Shown here: positions 19,304 to 27,935 of the stretch, in pieces
Layout: every line of letters begins with the position of its first letter
Numbering within the stretch: position 1 is the first letter of the stretch
NCBI GenBank assembly: GCA_947452415.1
Contig: CANGCT010000003.1
Location: forward strand, 1 to 61,683
Direction of reading: 5' to 3'
From: Flavobacteriaceae bacterium
Lineage (GTDB): Bacteria > Bacteroidota > Bacteroidia > Flavobacteriales > Flavobacteriaceae
Length of the DNA: 61,683 nt
Notes under the pieces: generated by a model
Told to the model about the DNA's origin: nothing
Seen by the model: the letters and a program-made list of their open reading frames with translations, nothing else
Database searches by the model: none
Translations under genes and position numbers: made by a program

Positions 19304-19675
19304 ATGGAAATTGCAATAATAGCCCACGATGGAAAAAAAGCCGATATGGTTCAGTTTTTAAATAATAATAAAGAACTATTGTTGCAAGAAAATATAAAAT
19401 TAATTGCAACAGGAACCACAGGCAGTAGAGCAGAGGCAGGAGGATTTAAAATAAAAAAAATGCTTTCTGGTCCACTAGGTGGTGATGCTCAAATTGCCGC
19501 AAGAGTAGCAGAAGGTAAAACAAAAATGGTTTTATTTTTTAAAGACCCAATGTCTAACCATCCTCACGAGGTGGATATCAATATGCTAATTAGAGTTTGC
19601 GATGTTCATAATGTTCCGTTGGCAACTAATGAAGCAACAGCACAGTTATTACTTAATGCTATTGCAATAGATTAA
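19304..19675 (+). CDS. mgsA: Methylglyoxal synthase
   Basis: A 123-residue enzyme that converts dihydroxyacetone phosphate to methylglyoxal and phosphate, a bypass that relieves sugar-phosphate stress. Conserved elements visible are H8 in IIAHDGKKADM, the phosphate loop ATGTTGSRAE (35-44), catalytic D61 in SGPLGGDAQIA, and FFKDPMSNHPHEVDI with H88 and D91. It is shorter than the E. coli enzyme (about 150 residues), but all catalytic positions are present. It lies next to pfkA and gapA, which control the triose-phosphate pool it draws on. Confidence 0.95.
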   Translation: MEIAIIAHDGKKADMVQFLNNNKELLLQENIKLIATGTTGSRAEAGGFKIKKMLSGPLGGDAQIAARVAEGKTKMVLFFKDPMSNHPHEVDINMLIRVCDVHNVPLATNEATAQLLLNAIAID

Positions 19676-19748
19676 ATATTTTATTTCTATTCTACAAAAG
19701 TTTACTTTTCATTATAATCCCTCGTTTTTTTATTTTTTAAAAAATGAC

Positions 19749-19756
19749 TATATTTG
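19749..19756 (+). promoter_or_regulatory. -7 box upstream of the HD-domain gene
   Basis: TATATTTG matches TAnnTTTG, 22 bp before the GTG start. No TTG is seen at the right spacing upstream. Confidence 0.4.
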
Positions 19757-19778
19757 TGTAAACTAAAATAGTTACTTT

Positions 19779-21014
19779 GTGAGTGCTACTAATAAACTTA
19801 AGATTTTTAACGACCCTATTTATGGTTTTATTACCATTCCCAATACTTTAATTTACGATTTAATACAACATTCTTATTTCCAGCGTTTACGGCGAATTTC
19901 CCAAATGGGAATGTCGTATTTGGTTTATCCCGGTGCACACCACACTAGGTTTCATCATGCTTTAGGATGCATGCATATTATGCAAAAAGCAGTACAAACA
20001 TTACGTTTTAAAGGTATTGTAATTTCCAACGAAGAAGAAAACGCACTTTATGTTGCCATATTATTACATGATATTGGCCATGGACCCTATAGTCATGCAA
20101 TGGAACACAGCATTGTAGAAGAAGTAAATCACGAAGAAATTTCCCTAAAATTTATGAATGCTTTGAACAAAGAATTTGAAGGAAAATTAGATTTAGCCAT
20201 TCAAATTTTTAAAGGAGAATACCACAGAAAATTTATGCTGCAATTAATTTCTAGTCAACTAGATATGGACAGGATGGATTATCTAAAACGGGATAGTTTT
20301 TACAGTGGAGTTGCCGAAGGAAACATCAACAGCGATCGATTGATTCAAATGATGAATGTACAAAACGATATATTAGTGGTAGAAGAAAAAGGAATTTATT
20401 CGGTAGAAAAATTCTTGGTATCCAGAAGGTTAATGTATTGGCAAGCCTATCTTCACAAGACTTCGGTAGTTGCTGAAATGACACTAACTAAAATTTTAAA
20501 AAGAGCCAAAGAGTTAACTCAAAAAGGAATTGATTTACATTGCAGCGAGCCACTTTCGTTCTTTTTAAATAATAAAATAACAATGGTTTCATTTGATGAA
20601 GATGTATTGCGAATCTTTGCATTGCTTGACGATTATGATGTTTTGGGTGCAATAAAATCGTGGCAATTTCATTCGGATTTTGTATTAAGTTCTTTAAGTA
20701 AAATGATTATTAATCGCGATTTATTAAAGATAATTCTGTTGGATGAAAAAGCCGATACTGAAAAATTAGCAGATTATAAAAATAAATTAATGGCTTTGTA
20801 TACTATTTCCGACAAAGAAGCCGCCTATTTTGTTTTTAAAGGAAAACTAAAAAACCAAGCCTATAATAAAGAAAGTGAACCAATAAGTATCTTGAAAAAG
20901 GATGGCACCGTTGAAAATTTAGTAGATTCTTCTGATCAATTACAGGTAAGAGCTCTTTCTAAAGCAGTTACCAAATATTTCATCTGTTTTCCAAAAGTGT
21001 TATTAGATACCTAG
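19779..21014 (+). CDS. HD-domain phosphohydrolase (SAMHD1/dGTPase-like)
   Basis: A 411-residue metal-dependent phosphohydrolase. The HD signature is complete: HHTRFHHALG (H60), LLHDIGHGPYSHAMEH (H97, D98) and the later aspartate in LDMDRMDYLKRDS. The N-terminus IFNDPIYGFITIPNTL and the QRLRRISQMGMSYLVYPGAHHTRF block are typical of SAMHD1-like proteins, which cleave dNTPs to nucleosides plus triphosphate. The true substrate is not shown. The start is GTG at 19779, since no ATG lies near the conserved N-terminus. It is monocistronic by spacing. Confidence 0.87.
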   Translation: MSATNKLKIFNDPIYGFITIPNTLIYDLIQHSYFQRLRRISQMGMSYLVYPGAHHTRFHHALGCMHIMQKAVQTLRFKGIVISNEEENALYVAILLHDIGHGPYSHAMEHSIVEEVNHEEISLKFMNALNKEFEGKLDLAIQIFKGEYHRKFMLQLISSQLDMDRMDYLKRDSFYSGVAEGNINSDRLIQMMNVQNDILVVEEKGIYSVEKFLVSRRLMYWQAYLHKTSVVAEMTLTKILKRAKELTQKGIDLHCSEPLSFFLNNKITMVSFDEDVLRIFALLDDYDVLGAIKSWQFHSDFVLSSLSKMIINRDLLKIILLDEKADTEKLADYKNKLMALYTISDKEAAYFVFKGKLKNQAYNKESEPISILKKDGTVENLVDSSDQLQVRALSKAVTKYFICFPKVLLDT

Positions 21015-21032
21015 TGTTTAAATTTAATTTTA

Positions 21033-21040
21033 TATTTTTG
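21033..21040 (+). promoter_or_regulatory. -7 box upstream of the lpx cluster
   Basis: TATTTTTG matches TAnnTTTG and lies 83 bp before the lpxD start. No TTG at the expected -33 spacing. Confidence 0.35.
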
Positions 21041-21123
21041 CAGCTAGGTAAGGAGCAATTTTGCAGGAAAAGAAAAACAATACCAGTTCTATCAAATTTA
21101 GATGGAAAATATAATTTAAGTAA

Positions 21124-22143
21124 ATGAAATTTACAGCAGAACAAATTGCAGGGATATTAGACGGAGAAATAGTGGGTAACCCTAATGCAGAAGTTTATAA
21201 ATTGGCAAAAATTGAAGAAGGGTCACTAGGCTCTCTTACATTTTTGTCGAATCCAAAATACCAAAATTATATCTATACTACTCAGGCAACCATTACTATT
21301 GTTAACAAAAGTTTTGAGCCAGAGCTACCTATTTCAACTACTTTAATAAAAGTAGAAGATGCCTACCAATCTTTTTCCAAACTTTTAGAATACTACAATC
21401 AAGTTAAATTGATGAAATCTGGAATTGAGCAACCATCGATACTTTCAGAAAATGCAACCTATGGAGAAGACTTGTATTTAGGTAGTTTTTGTTATGTAGG
21501 AAAGAATGTTAAAATTGGTAATAATGTAAAAATTTACCCAAATACCTTTATTGGAGATAATGTTATCATTGGAGATAATTGCATTTTCTTTGCAGGCGTT
21601 CGAATTTATTCCGAAACAGAAATAGGAAATAATTGTGTGATTCATTCGGGTGCAATTGTAGGTTCTGATGGTTTCGGATTTGCACCCTTAGAGGATGGAA
21701 GTTACAGCAAAATCCCACAAATTGGGAATGTTATTTTAGAAGATGATGTTGAAATTGGTTCTTGCACTACTATTGATAGAGCCACAATGGGATCTACAAT
21801 TATTAGAAAAGGAGTGAAATTAGACAATCAAATACAAATTGCGCACAATGTAGAAATTGGAGAAAATACCGTAATTGCCGCTCAAACAGGCGTTGCAGGA
21901 TCTACCAAAATTGGTAAAAACTGCATGATTGGTGGGCAAGTTGGAGTGGCGGGCCATATCATAATAGGCGATAATGTGAGAATTCAAGCACAATCAGGCA
22001 TAGGTAAATCCTTAAAAGATGGAGAAATTGTACAAGGATCCCCTGCATTTAATTATGGAGATTTTAGTAAATCGTTTGTACATTTTAGAAACTTGCCTAA
22101 AATTGTAAATGATTTAGACGCATTAAAAAAGAAATTAGAATAA
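21124..22143 (+). CDS. lpxD: UDP-3-O-(3-hydroxyacyl)glucosamine N-acyltransferase
   Basis: A 339-residue left-handed beta-helix acyltransferase, the third step of lipid A synthesis in the cytoplasm. An N-terminal uridine-binding domain (about 1-100, with LTFLSNPKY) is followed by hexapeptide repeats (about 105-300) and a C-terminal helix (NLPKIVNDLDALKKKLE). The catalytic histidine is H241 in IQIAHNVEIGENTVIAAQ. It is the first gene of lpxD-lpxC/fabZ-lpxA. A second lpxD-like gene lies at 25095-26024. This copy is the more canonical by length and position. Confidence 0.95.
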   Translation: MKFTAEQIAGILDGEIVGNPNAEVYKLAKIEEGSLGSLTFLSNPKYQNYIYTTQATITIVNKSFEPELPISTTLIKVEDAYQSFSKLLEYYNQVKLMKSGIEQPSILSENATYGEDLYLGSFCYVGKNVKIGNNVKIYPNTFIGDNVIIGDNCIFFAGVRIYSETEIGNNCVIHSGAIVGSDGFGFAPLEDGSYSKIPQIGNVILEDDVEIGSCTTIDRATMGSTIIRKGVKLDNQIQIAHNVEIGENTVIAAQTGVAGSTKIGKNCMIGGQVGVAGHIIIGDNVRIQAQSGIGKSLKDGEIVQGSPAFNYGDFSKSFVHFRNLPKIVNDLDALKKKLE

Positions 22144-22170
22144 AAAATATAATAAATAGTTTAAAAAATT

Positions 22171-23559
22171 ATGGTAAAGCAAAAAACCATCCAAAGTGAA
22201 ATTTCACTTAAAGGTGTTGGATTACATACTGGAAAAGAAGTTACAATGACTTTTAAACCAGCTCCAATTAACAACGGTTTTACTTTTGTAAGAGTGGATC
22301 TAGAAGGAAGTCCTATTATAGAAGCCGATGCTAACTATGTAATAAATACCCAACGCGGAACCAACTTAGAAAAACTAGGAGTTAAAATTCAAACTTCGGA
22401 GCACGTTTTGGCAGCATTTGTAGGTCTTGATGTTGATAATGTTATCATAGAATTAAACGAATCTGAACCACCTATTATGGATGGATCTTCTAAATTCTTT
22501 GTAGAGGCTATTGAAAAAGTTGGAGTTGTAGAACAAGATGCCGAACGTAAATATTATGTAGTAAAAGAAGTGATCTCTTTTGTAGATGAAGCTACCGGAA
22601 GCGAAATTATTGTTATGCCATCTGAGGATTATCAAGTAACTGCAATGGTAGATTTTGGTACTAAAGTATTAGGAACTCAAAATGCAACTCTTAAAAATAT
22701 TGCTGATTTTAAAACTGAAATATCCGATGCTAGAACATTTAGTTTCCTGCATGAATTAGAAAGTTTATTAAATGACGGATTAATAAAAGGGGGGGATTTA
22801 AATAATGCAATAGTTTATGTAGATAAAGAAATTTCGCCAGAAACTATGGAGAATCTTAAAAAAGCATTCGGAAAAGACCATATATCAGTTAAAGAAAACG
22901 GAATTTTAGATAACCTTACCTTGCATTATCCTAACGAAGCAGCACGTCATAAATTACTTGATGTTATTGGCGATTTGGCTTTAATAGGCATACGAATCAA
23001 AGGAAAAGTAATTGCTAATAAACCTGGTCATTATGTAAACACGCAGTTTGCCAAAAAAATGGCGAAGATTATTAAAATTGAGCAAAAGAATCATATCCCC
23101 GTTTATGATTTAAATTTGCCTCCTTTGATGGATATTCATCAAATTATGAATATCTTGCCACACAGACCACCATTTTTATTGATTGATAGAATCATAGAAA
23201 TGTCTACTACACATGTTGTTGGAATGAAGAATGTAACCATGAACGAAAATTTCTTTGTGGGTCATTTTCCTGATGCACCAGTAATGCCGGGTGTTTTAAT
23301 TGTAGAAGCAATGGCACAATCGGGTGGGATATTAGTTTTGAGTACCGTTCCAGATCCAGAGAATTATTTAACTTATTTCATGAAAATTGATAACGTTAAA
23401 TTCAAACATAAAGTATTGCCAGGCGATACCTTAATATTTAAATGCGATTTAATTACTCCTATTCGAAGAGGAATTTGTCACATGCAGGCCAATGCTTACG
23501 CAAATGGTAAATTAGTTGCCGAAGCCGAATTGATGGCTCAAATTGCTAAAAAACAATAA
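22171..23559 (+). CDS. lpxC/fabZ: Bifunctional UDP-3-O-acyl-GlcNAc deacetylase / 3-hydroxyacyl-ACP dehydratase
   Basis: A 462-residue fusion characteristic of Bacteroidota. Residues 1 to about 305 are LpxC, the zinc amidase of the committed step of lipid A synthesis: zinc ligands lie in TSEHVLAAFVGL and HKLLDVIGDL, and KPGHYVNTQFAKK closes the domain. From about 315 the FabZ hotdog domain begins, with LPHRPPFLLIDR and the catalytic His and Glu in GHFPDAPVMPGVLIVEAMAQ. The fusion joins a consumer of 3-hydroxyacyl groups to the fatty-acid dehydratase that competes for the same ACP substrate. It is 27 bp after lpxD. Confidence 0.96.
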   Translation: MVKQKTIQSEISLKGVGLHTGKEVTMTFKPAPINNGFTFVRVDLEGSPIIEADANYVINTQRGTNLEKLGVKIQTSEHVLAAFVGLDVDNVIIELNESEPPIMDGSSKFFVEAIEKVGVVEQDAERKYYVVKEVISFVDEATGSEIIVMPSEDYQVTAMVDFGTKVLGTQNATLKNIADFKTEISDARTFSFLHELESLLNDGLIKGGDLNNAIVYVDKEISPETMENLKKAFGKDHISVKENGILDNLTLHYPNEAARHKLLDVIGDLALIGIRIKGKVIANKPGHYVNTQFAKKMAKIIKIEQKNHIPVYDLNLPPLMDIHQIMNILPHRPPFLLIDRIIEMSTTHVVGMKNVTMNENFFVGHFPDAPVMPGVLIVEAMAQSGGILVLSTVPDPENYLTYFMKIDNVKFKHKVLPGDTLIFKCDLITPIRRGICHMQANAYANGKLVAEAELMAQIAKKQ

Positions 23560-23565
23560 GAAAAA

Positions 23566-23625
23566 GTTTATTGTTTCTAGTTTATTGTTGCTTAAACAAT
23601 AATCTATTAACCACAAACTATAAAC
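23566..23625. repeat. Nested palindromic intergenic element, lpxC-lpxA
   Basis: Inner perfect arms TTATTGTT (23582-23589) and AACAATAA (23595-23602). Outer arms GTTTATTGTTT (23566-23576) and AAACTATAAAC (23615-23625) match at 10 of 11 positions. No T-run on either side. It shares the 11-mer TTAACCACAAA with the pfkA-gapA gap. Confidence 0.6.
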
Positions 23626-23634
23626 AAAAAATAT

Positions 23635-24420
23635 ATGAATCAACCCCTAGCATACGTTCATCCAGGCGCTAAAATCGCTAAAAATGTTGTAATTGAACCT
23701 TTTACAACCATTCATAATAATGTAGAAATAGGTGAGGGAACTTGGATAGGTTCTAACGTAACTATCATGGAAGGTGCTCGAATAGGTAAAAATTGTAATA
23801 TTTTTCCAGGAGCTGTAATTTCTGCAGTGCCACAAGATTTAAAATTTGGAGGAGAAGATTCTCTTGCAATTATTGGAGATAACACCACAGTTAGAGAATG
23901 CGTTACCATAAACAGAGGAACCATAGCTTCTGGTCAAACTAAAATTGGAAGTAATTGTCTAATCATGGCAACGGCACATATTGCTCACGATTGCCATATT
24001 GGTGATTATGCCATAATTGTAAATGGTGTAGCTTTAGCTGGTCACGTAATTGTAGGGAATTATGCAATCATTGGCGGATTGGCTGCTTTGCACCAATTTA
24101 TTCACGTAGGTGATCATGCAATGATTTCCGGCGGATCTTTAGTTCGTAAAGACGTTCCTCCTTATACTAAAGCAGCAAAAGAGCCATTATCTTACGTAGG
24201 TATTAACTCGGTTGGATTAAGAAGAAGAGGTTTTACTTCCGAAAAAATTAGAGAAATTCAAGATATTTACAGAATTTTATACCAAAAAAACTACAATACA
24301 TCCCAAGCAATTGGAATTATTGAAGGTGAAATGGCAGTATCTCCCGAGCGTGATGAAATATTAGATTTTATTCGTAATTCTTCTCGTGGTATCATGAAAG
24401 GATATTCAGGAGGGTATTAG
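23635..24420 (+). CDS. lpxA: Acyl-ACP--UDP-N-acetylglucosamine O-acyltransferase
   Basis: A 261-residue homotrimeric left-handed beta-helix enzyme that performs the first step of lipid A synthesis. Hexapeptide repeats run from about residue 5 to 185. The catalytic histidine is in MATAHIAHDCHIGD, and GGLAALHQFIHVGDHAMISGGS is the family signature. A C-terminal helical domain starts near LRRRGFTSEKIREIQ. The order lpxD-lpxC/fabZ-lpxA is conserved in Bacteroidota. It is separated from lpxC/fabZ by 75 bp that hold a palindromic element. Confidence 0.96.
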   Translation: MNQPLAYVHPGAKIAKNVVIEPFTTIHNNVEIGEGTWIGSNVTIMEGARIGKNCNIFPGAVISAVPQDLKFGGEDSLAIIGDNTTVRECVTINRGTIASGQTKIGSNCLIMATAHIAHDCHIGDYAIIVNGVALAGHVIVGNYAIIGGLAALHQFIHVGDHAMISGGSLVRKDVPPYTKAAKEPLSYVGINSVGLRRRGFTSEKIREIQDIYRILYQKNYNTSQAIGIIEGEMAVSPERDEILDFIRNSSRGIMKGYSGGY

Positions 24421-24424
24421 AAAA

Positions 24425-24480
24425 TTGTTTAAAGTGGTTTAAAAGTTTAATATTGTTTGAACTTAAACCATCTTAAACAA
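24425..24480. repeat. Long imperfect palindrome, lpxA-efp
   Basis: Arms 24425-24442 and 24463-24480 (18 bp each, TTGTTTAA...TTAAACAA) pair at 16 of 18 positions around a 20-bp spacer. There is no T-run. It could fold in the transcript between lpxA and efp. Confidence 0.6.
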
Positions 24481-24518
24481 CAATAAACTTTTAAACAAAT
24501 AATTAAACAAATATAAAA

Positions 24519-25085
24519 ATGGCATCTACATCAGATATTAGAAACGGATTATGCATAAAATTCAATCACGATATTTATAAAATAATTGAATTCCTTCACG
24601 TTAAACCTGGAAAAGGTCCTGCTTTCGTAAGAACCAAATTGAAAAGTTTAACTAACGGAAAGGTTTTGGATAACACTTTTTCTGCAGGACACAAAATAGA
24701 AGATATTCGTGTGGAAACACAAACGTTTCAGTATTTATATGCTGAAGGAGATCAATTCCATTTTATGAATACGGAGTCTTATGAGCAAATTACTTTAGAA
24801 AAGAAAATTCTAGACGCTCCTGATTTATTAAAAGAAGGAACATTAGTAATGGTTCAAATTAATACAGAGAATGACATGCCAATTTCGGTGGACATGCCTG
24901 CATCAATAGTATTAGAAGTTACTTATGCAGAACCAGGAGTTAAAGGTAATACAGCAACTAATGCAACTAAACCTGCTAAAGTTGAAACTGGTGCTTCCGT
25001 AAACGTTCCTTTATTTATTAATGAAGGAGATAAAATAAAAATTGATACGGCTACTGGAAATTACATGGAACGCGTTAAAGAATAG
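24519..25085 (+). CDS. efp: Translation elongation factor P
   Basis: A 188-residue ribosome-binding factor that rescues ribosomes stalled on polyproline. It has three beta-barrel domains. K32 in the loop HVKPGKGPAFVR is the site that other bacteria modify. The C-terminal domain ends with FINEGDKIKIDTATGNYMERV, the family signature. No EpmA, EpmB or EarP gene is seen in the window. It lies between lpxA and the second lpxD-like gene, which begins 9 bp after its stop, so the last two are likely co-transcribed. Confidence 0.96.
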   Translation: MASTSDIRNGLCIKFNHDIYKIIEFLHVKPGKGPAFVRTKLKSLTNGKVLDNTFSAGHKIEDIRVETQTFQYLYAEGDQFHFMNTESYEQITLEKKILDAPDLLKEGTLVMVQINTENDMPISVDMPASIVLEVTYAEPGVKGNTATNATKPAKVETGASVNVPLFINEGDKIKIDTATGNYMERVKE

Positions 25086-25094
25086 TTCTTGTAA

Positions 25095-26024
25095 ATGAAA
25101 TTTAAACAATCACATACGCTTAAAGAAATTGCTTCAATCCTTGGCTGCAAATATGTTGGTGCCGATGATTTCCCTGTGGATGGTATGAATGAAATTCATG
25201 TGGTTACTGCCGGTGATATAGTTTTTGTAGACCATCCAAAATACTACGATAAAGCATTGCAATCTATTGCAACCGTAGTTTTAATTAATAAAGAAGTTGA
25301 TTGTCCAGAAGGAAAAGCATTACTTATTTCAGACGATCCTTTTAGAGATTTCAACAAACTTACCAATCATTTTAGACCTTTTACTGCTGCTAATGTTTCG
25401 GTTTCCGCATCGGCAGTAATAGGACTAGGGACTGTAATTCAACCCAATTGTTTTATTGGGCATAACGTAACTATTGGAAGCAATTGTATTATTCATTCTA
25501 ATGTTTCTATTTATGATAATTGTGTAATTGGAGATAACGTAATTATTCAAGCAGGAACTATTCTTGGTGCCGATGCTTTTTATTATAAAAAGAGAGTAGA
25601 AGGTTTTGACCAACTTCTTTCAGGAGGAAGAGTAGTTATTGAAAATAATGTAGGAATTGGAGCTCTTTGCACTATCGATAAAGGGGCTACAGGGGATACA
25701 ACTATTGGTGAAGGAACAAAAATTGACAACCAAGTACATGTAGGACACGATACCATAATTGGAAAAAAATGTCTTATTGCGGCCCAAACTGGCATTGCAG
25801 GTTGTGTAATTGTAGAAGATGAAGTTACCCTTTGGGGACAAGTTGGAACTACAAGTGGAATAACAATTGGGGCTAAAGCAGTAATTTTGGGTCAAACTGG
25901 AGTTACAAAATCAGTAGAAGGCGGAAAATCTTATTTTGGAACTCCCATTGAAGAATCTCGCGAAAAGTTAAAACAATTGGCTTATATCAAACGTATTCCA
26001 GAACTATTAAAAAATCTTAAGTAA
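25095..26024 (+). CDS. LpxD-like N-acyltransferase (second copy)
   Basis: A 309-residue left-handed beta-helix protein of the LpxD family, shorter than the copy at 21124. An N-terminal uridine-binding-like domain (about 1-95) has [14 protein letters not shown] in place of LTFLSNPKY. Hexapeptide repeats follow. The likely catalytic histidine is conserved in [20 protein letters not shown]. The C-terminal helix is short. The active-site histidine argues for a working acyltransferase, perhaps on another UDP-sugar or with another acyl chain. The efp-lpxD2 pairing and the 1-bp overlap with the next gene suggest an operon. Confidence 0.83.
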   Translation: MKFKQSHTLKEIASILGCKYVGADDFPVDGMNEIHVVTAGDIVFVDHPKYYDKALQSIATVVLINKEVDCPEGKALLISDDPFRDFNKLTNHFRPFTAANVSVSASAVIGLGTVIQPNCFIGHNVTIGSNCIIHSNVSIYDNCVIGDNVIIQAGTILGADAFYYKKRVEGFDQLLSGGRVVIENNVGIGALCTIDKGATGDTTIGEGTKIDNQVHVGHDTIIGKKCLIAAQTGIAGCVIVEDEVTLWGQVGTTSGITIGAKAVILGQTGVTKSVEGGKSYFGTPIEESREKLKQLAYIKRIPELLKNLK

Positions 26025-26386
26025 TGACACCAAAAGAATTAGTTTTAGATTTCTATAAAAATGATTTGATTTTAAATCAATCGGAAGTAAATGAATTTCT
26101 GCATCCGGATTTAATTATTGAATGGAATAGTAGCAAAGGTTTCGTTCAAATGGATAGAAATGATGTTTTAAATCTAACTTTAGATTTAAAAAAAGCTTAT
26201 GTTCGTTCCAAAATGCGAATAACGCATGTAATAGAAGAAGGAACTATGGTTTCTATTAGGTATTCTCATTTTGTTAAAACATTTGAAAATCCAAGAGAAG
26301 AAATGCTTTTGGCTCATTTTTTTGTGATTTGGGAAGTCAAAGACAATAAATTGTACCGTGGATACCAAATGAGTCAATTCAATTAA
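26024..26386 (+). CDS. NTF2/SnoaL-like small protein
   Basis: A 120-residue protein with the cone-shaped NTF2-like pattern: an N-terminal helix (LVLDFYKNDLILNQSEVNEFLHPDLIIEWNS begins it), then alternating beta strands with MRITHVIEEGTMVSIRYSHFV and LLAHFFVIWEVKDNKLYRGYQMSQ. Folds of this type serve as small-molecule isomerases or as binding domains, and no catalytic residue stands out. Its start overlaps the stop of the second lpxD-like gene by one base (TAATG), so the two are coupled. Confidence 0.72.
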   Translation: MTPKELVLDFYKNDLILNQSEVNEFLHPDLIIEWNSSKGFVQMDRNDVLNLTLDLKKAYVRSKMRITHVIEEGTMVSIRYSHFVKTFENPREEMLLAHFFVIWEVKDNKLYRGYQMSQFN

Positions 26387-26460
26387 AAACATATATAGAA
26401 ATTTAGCAAGATTTAGTTAAAAAACTAATTACTAATGGCTAATTACTAATTACTATTTTA

Positions 26461-26468
26461 TACTTTTG
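26461..26468 (+). promoter_or_regulatory. -7 box upstream of sucD
   Basis: TACTTTTG matches TAnnTTTG, 37 bp before the sucD start. It follows a stretch of repeated CTAATTACTAAT words (26423-26455), and no TTG is at the -33 spacing. Confidence 0.45.
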
Positions 26469-26505
26469 CAACACGAAAAATTAAAAACAATATAATTTAC
26501 ATATC

Positions 26506-27378
26506 ATGAGCGTTTTAGTTAATAAAGATTCAAAAATAATAGTTCAAGGATTTACTGGAAGCGAAGGAACTTTCCATGCACAGCAAATGATTGAATATGG
26601 AACTAACGTAGTAGGTGGTGTAACACCAGGAAAAGGCGGTTCTACACACTTAGACCATCCTGTTTTTAATACCGTTAAAGATGCTGTTGAAAAAGCAGGC
26701 GCCGATACTACTATAATTTTTGTTCCACCAGCTTTTGCTGCTGATGCAATTATGGAAGCTGCCGATGCAGGTATTAAAGTAATCATCTGTATTACTGAAG
26801 GTATTCCAGTTGCCGATATGATTAAAGCATATGCTTATATTAAAGATAGAGAATGTAGATTAATAGGACCTAACTGCCCAGGAGTAATTACACCAGGAGA
26901 AGCTAAAGTTGGAATTATGCCAGGTTTTGTTTTCGAAAAAGGAACAGTTGGAATTGTTTCTAAATCAGGAACATTAACATACGAAGCTGCAGACCAAGTT
27001 GTAAAACAAGGTTTAGGAATTACTACTGCAATTGGTATTGGTGGAGATCCAATTATTGGAACTACTACGAAAGAAGCAGTAGAATTATTAATGAACGATC
27101 CAGAAACTAATTGTATCGTTATGATTGGTGAAATTGGTGGTCAACTAGAAGCAGATGCTGCTAAATGGATTAAAGCCGATGGTAACCGTAAACCAGTAAT
27201 TGGTTTTATTGCTGGTGAAACTGCTCCTAAAGGACGTACAATGGGGCATGCTGGTGCGATTGTTGGTGGTGCCGACGATACTGCAGAAGCTAAAAAACGT
27301 ATCATGAGAGAATGTGGTATTCACGTTGTGGATTCTCCTGCAGAAATTGGTAAAAAGGTAAAAGAAGTTTTAGGATAG
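26506..27378 (+). CDS. sucD: Succinate--CoA ligase, ADP-forming, alpha subunit
   Basis: A 290-residue TCA-cycle enzyme subunit that, with SucC, interconverts succinyl-CoA and succinate with substrate-level phosphorylation. CoA-binding [16 protein letters not shown] lies at the N-terminus. The active-site histidine that is transiently phosphorylated is in [13 protein letters not shown] near residue 245. [11 protein letters not shown] and the [13 protein letters not shown] region complete the family pattern. sucC is not adjacent, so the subunits are encoded apart. A strong terminator follows. Confidence 0.97.
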   Translation: MSVLVNKDSKIIVQGFTGSEGTFHAQQMIEYGTNVVGGVTPGKGGSTHLDHPVFNTVKDAVEKAGADTTIIFVPPAFAADAIMEAADAGIKVIICITEGIPVADMIKAYAYIKDRECRLIGPNCPGVITPGEAKVGIMPGFVFEKGTVGIVSKSGTLTYEAADQVVKQGLGITTAIGIGGDPIIGTTTKEAVELLMNDPETNCIVMIGEIGGQLEADAAKWIKADGNRKPVIGFIAGETAPKGRTMGHAGAIVGGADDTAEAKKRIMRECGIHVVDSPAEIGKKVKEVLG

Positions 27379-27403
27379 TTAAATATCTTTTCAAATAGTT
27401 AAG

Positions 27404-27433
27404 AAGCTCTACTGTTTAGTAGGGCTTTTTTTT
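27404..27433 (+). terminator. Rho-independent terminator after sucD
   Basis: AGCTCTACT (27405-27413), 4-nt loop, AGTAGGGCT (27418-27426): a 9-bp stem with one G-U pair, then eight T residues. Confidence 0.85.
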
Positions 27434-27440
27434 GTTAATT

Positions 27441-27474
27441 TTGAAATATTTGAAATATTTTTTTTTTATTTTTG
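27441..27474 (+). promoter_or_regulatory. Promoter of the small coiled-coil gene
   Basis: TTG (27441-27443), 23-base spacer, TATTTTTG (27467-27474). It fits the consensus at the upper spacing limit and lies 17 bp before the ATG at 27491. Confidence 0.5.
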
Positions 27475-27490
27475 TTTAAATTATACTTTC

Positions 27491-27754
27491 ATGAGCAATA
27501 TAACTAGTATAGAAATGTATAACATTCTCAAAATAAAGCTTGGCGACAAAGAAGCCAAAGCGCTTACAGAGTATGTGGAAAGTCATGTTGAAAAATCTTT
27601 GGAAAAGGAAATAGATAGACTGGCTAACAAAGAAGATTTATTGAAATTAGATGTTAAAATATCGGATACAAAAGCAGAAATAATTAAATGGATGTTTATT
27701 TTTTGGATAGGACAAGTAGCGGTTACTTTGGCTATAGTGTTTTTTAGAAAATAA
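27491..27754 (+). CDS. Small coiled-coil protein with C-terminal membrane anchor
   Basis: An 87-residue protein. A charged helical region (about 15-62, LGDKEAKALTEYVESHVEKSLEKEIDRLANKEDLLKLD, with heptad-like spacing) leads to a single C-terminal transmembrane segment (WMFIFWIGQVAVTLAIVFF, about 66-84). The plan resembles the CCDC90/DUF1640-type tail-anchored coiled-coil proteins, often listed as hypothetical. Function unknown. It has its own promoter and terminator, so it is a stand-alone gene. Confidence 0.7.
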   Translation: MSNITSIEMYNILKIKLGDKEAKALTEYVESHVEKSLEKEIDRLANKEDLLKLDVKISDTKAEIIKWMFIFWIGQVAVTLAIVFFRK

Positions 27755-27783
27755 TTCATTTTCATAAATCAATTAATTTAAGC

Positions 27784-27808
27784 CCTACAATTTCGTAGGT
27801 TTTTTTTT
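27784..27808 (+). terminator. Short terminator after the coiled-coil gene
   Basis: CCTAC (27784-27788) pairs with GTAGG (27795-27799), followed by nine T residues. Confidence 0.65.
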
Positions 27809-27935
27809 GTTTAAAATTATCATATTAATATTTAAAATATCTTAGAATACGAAATTCATAAAAATTATCAAATATCCATGTAACTCAAATACTTTATAGA
27901 TTTATTAAAATAAATTTGTATTTAATATTTGAATT

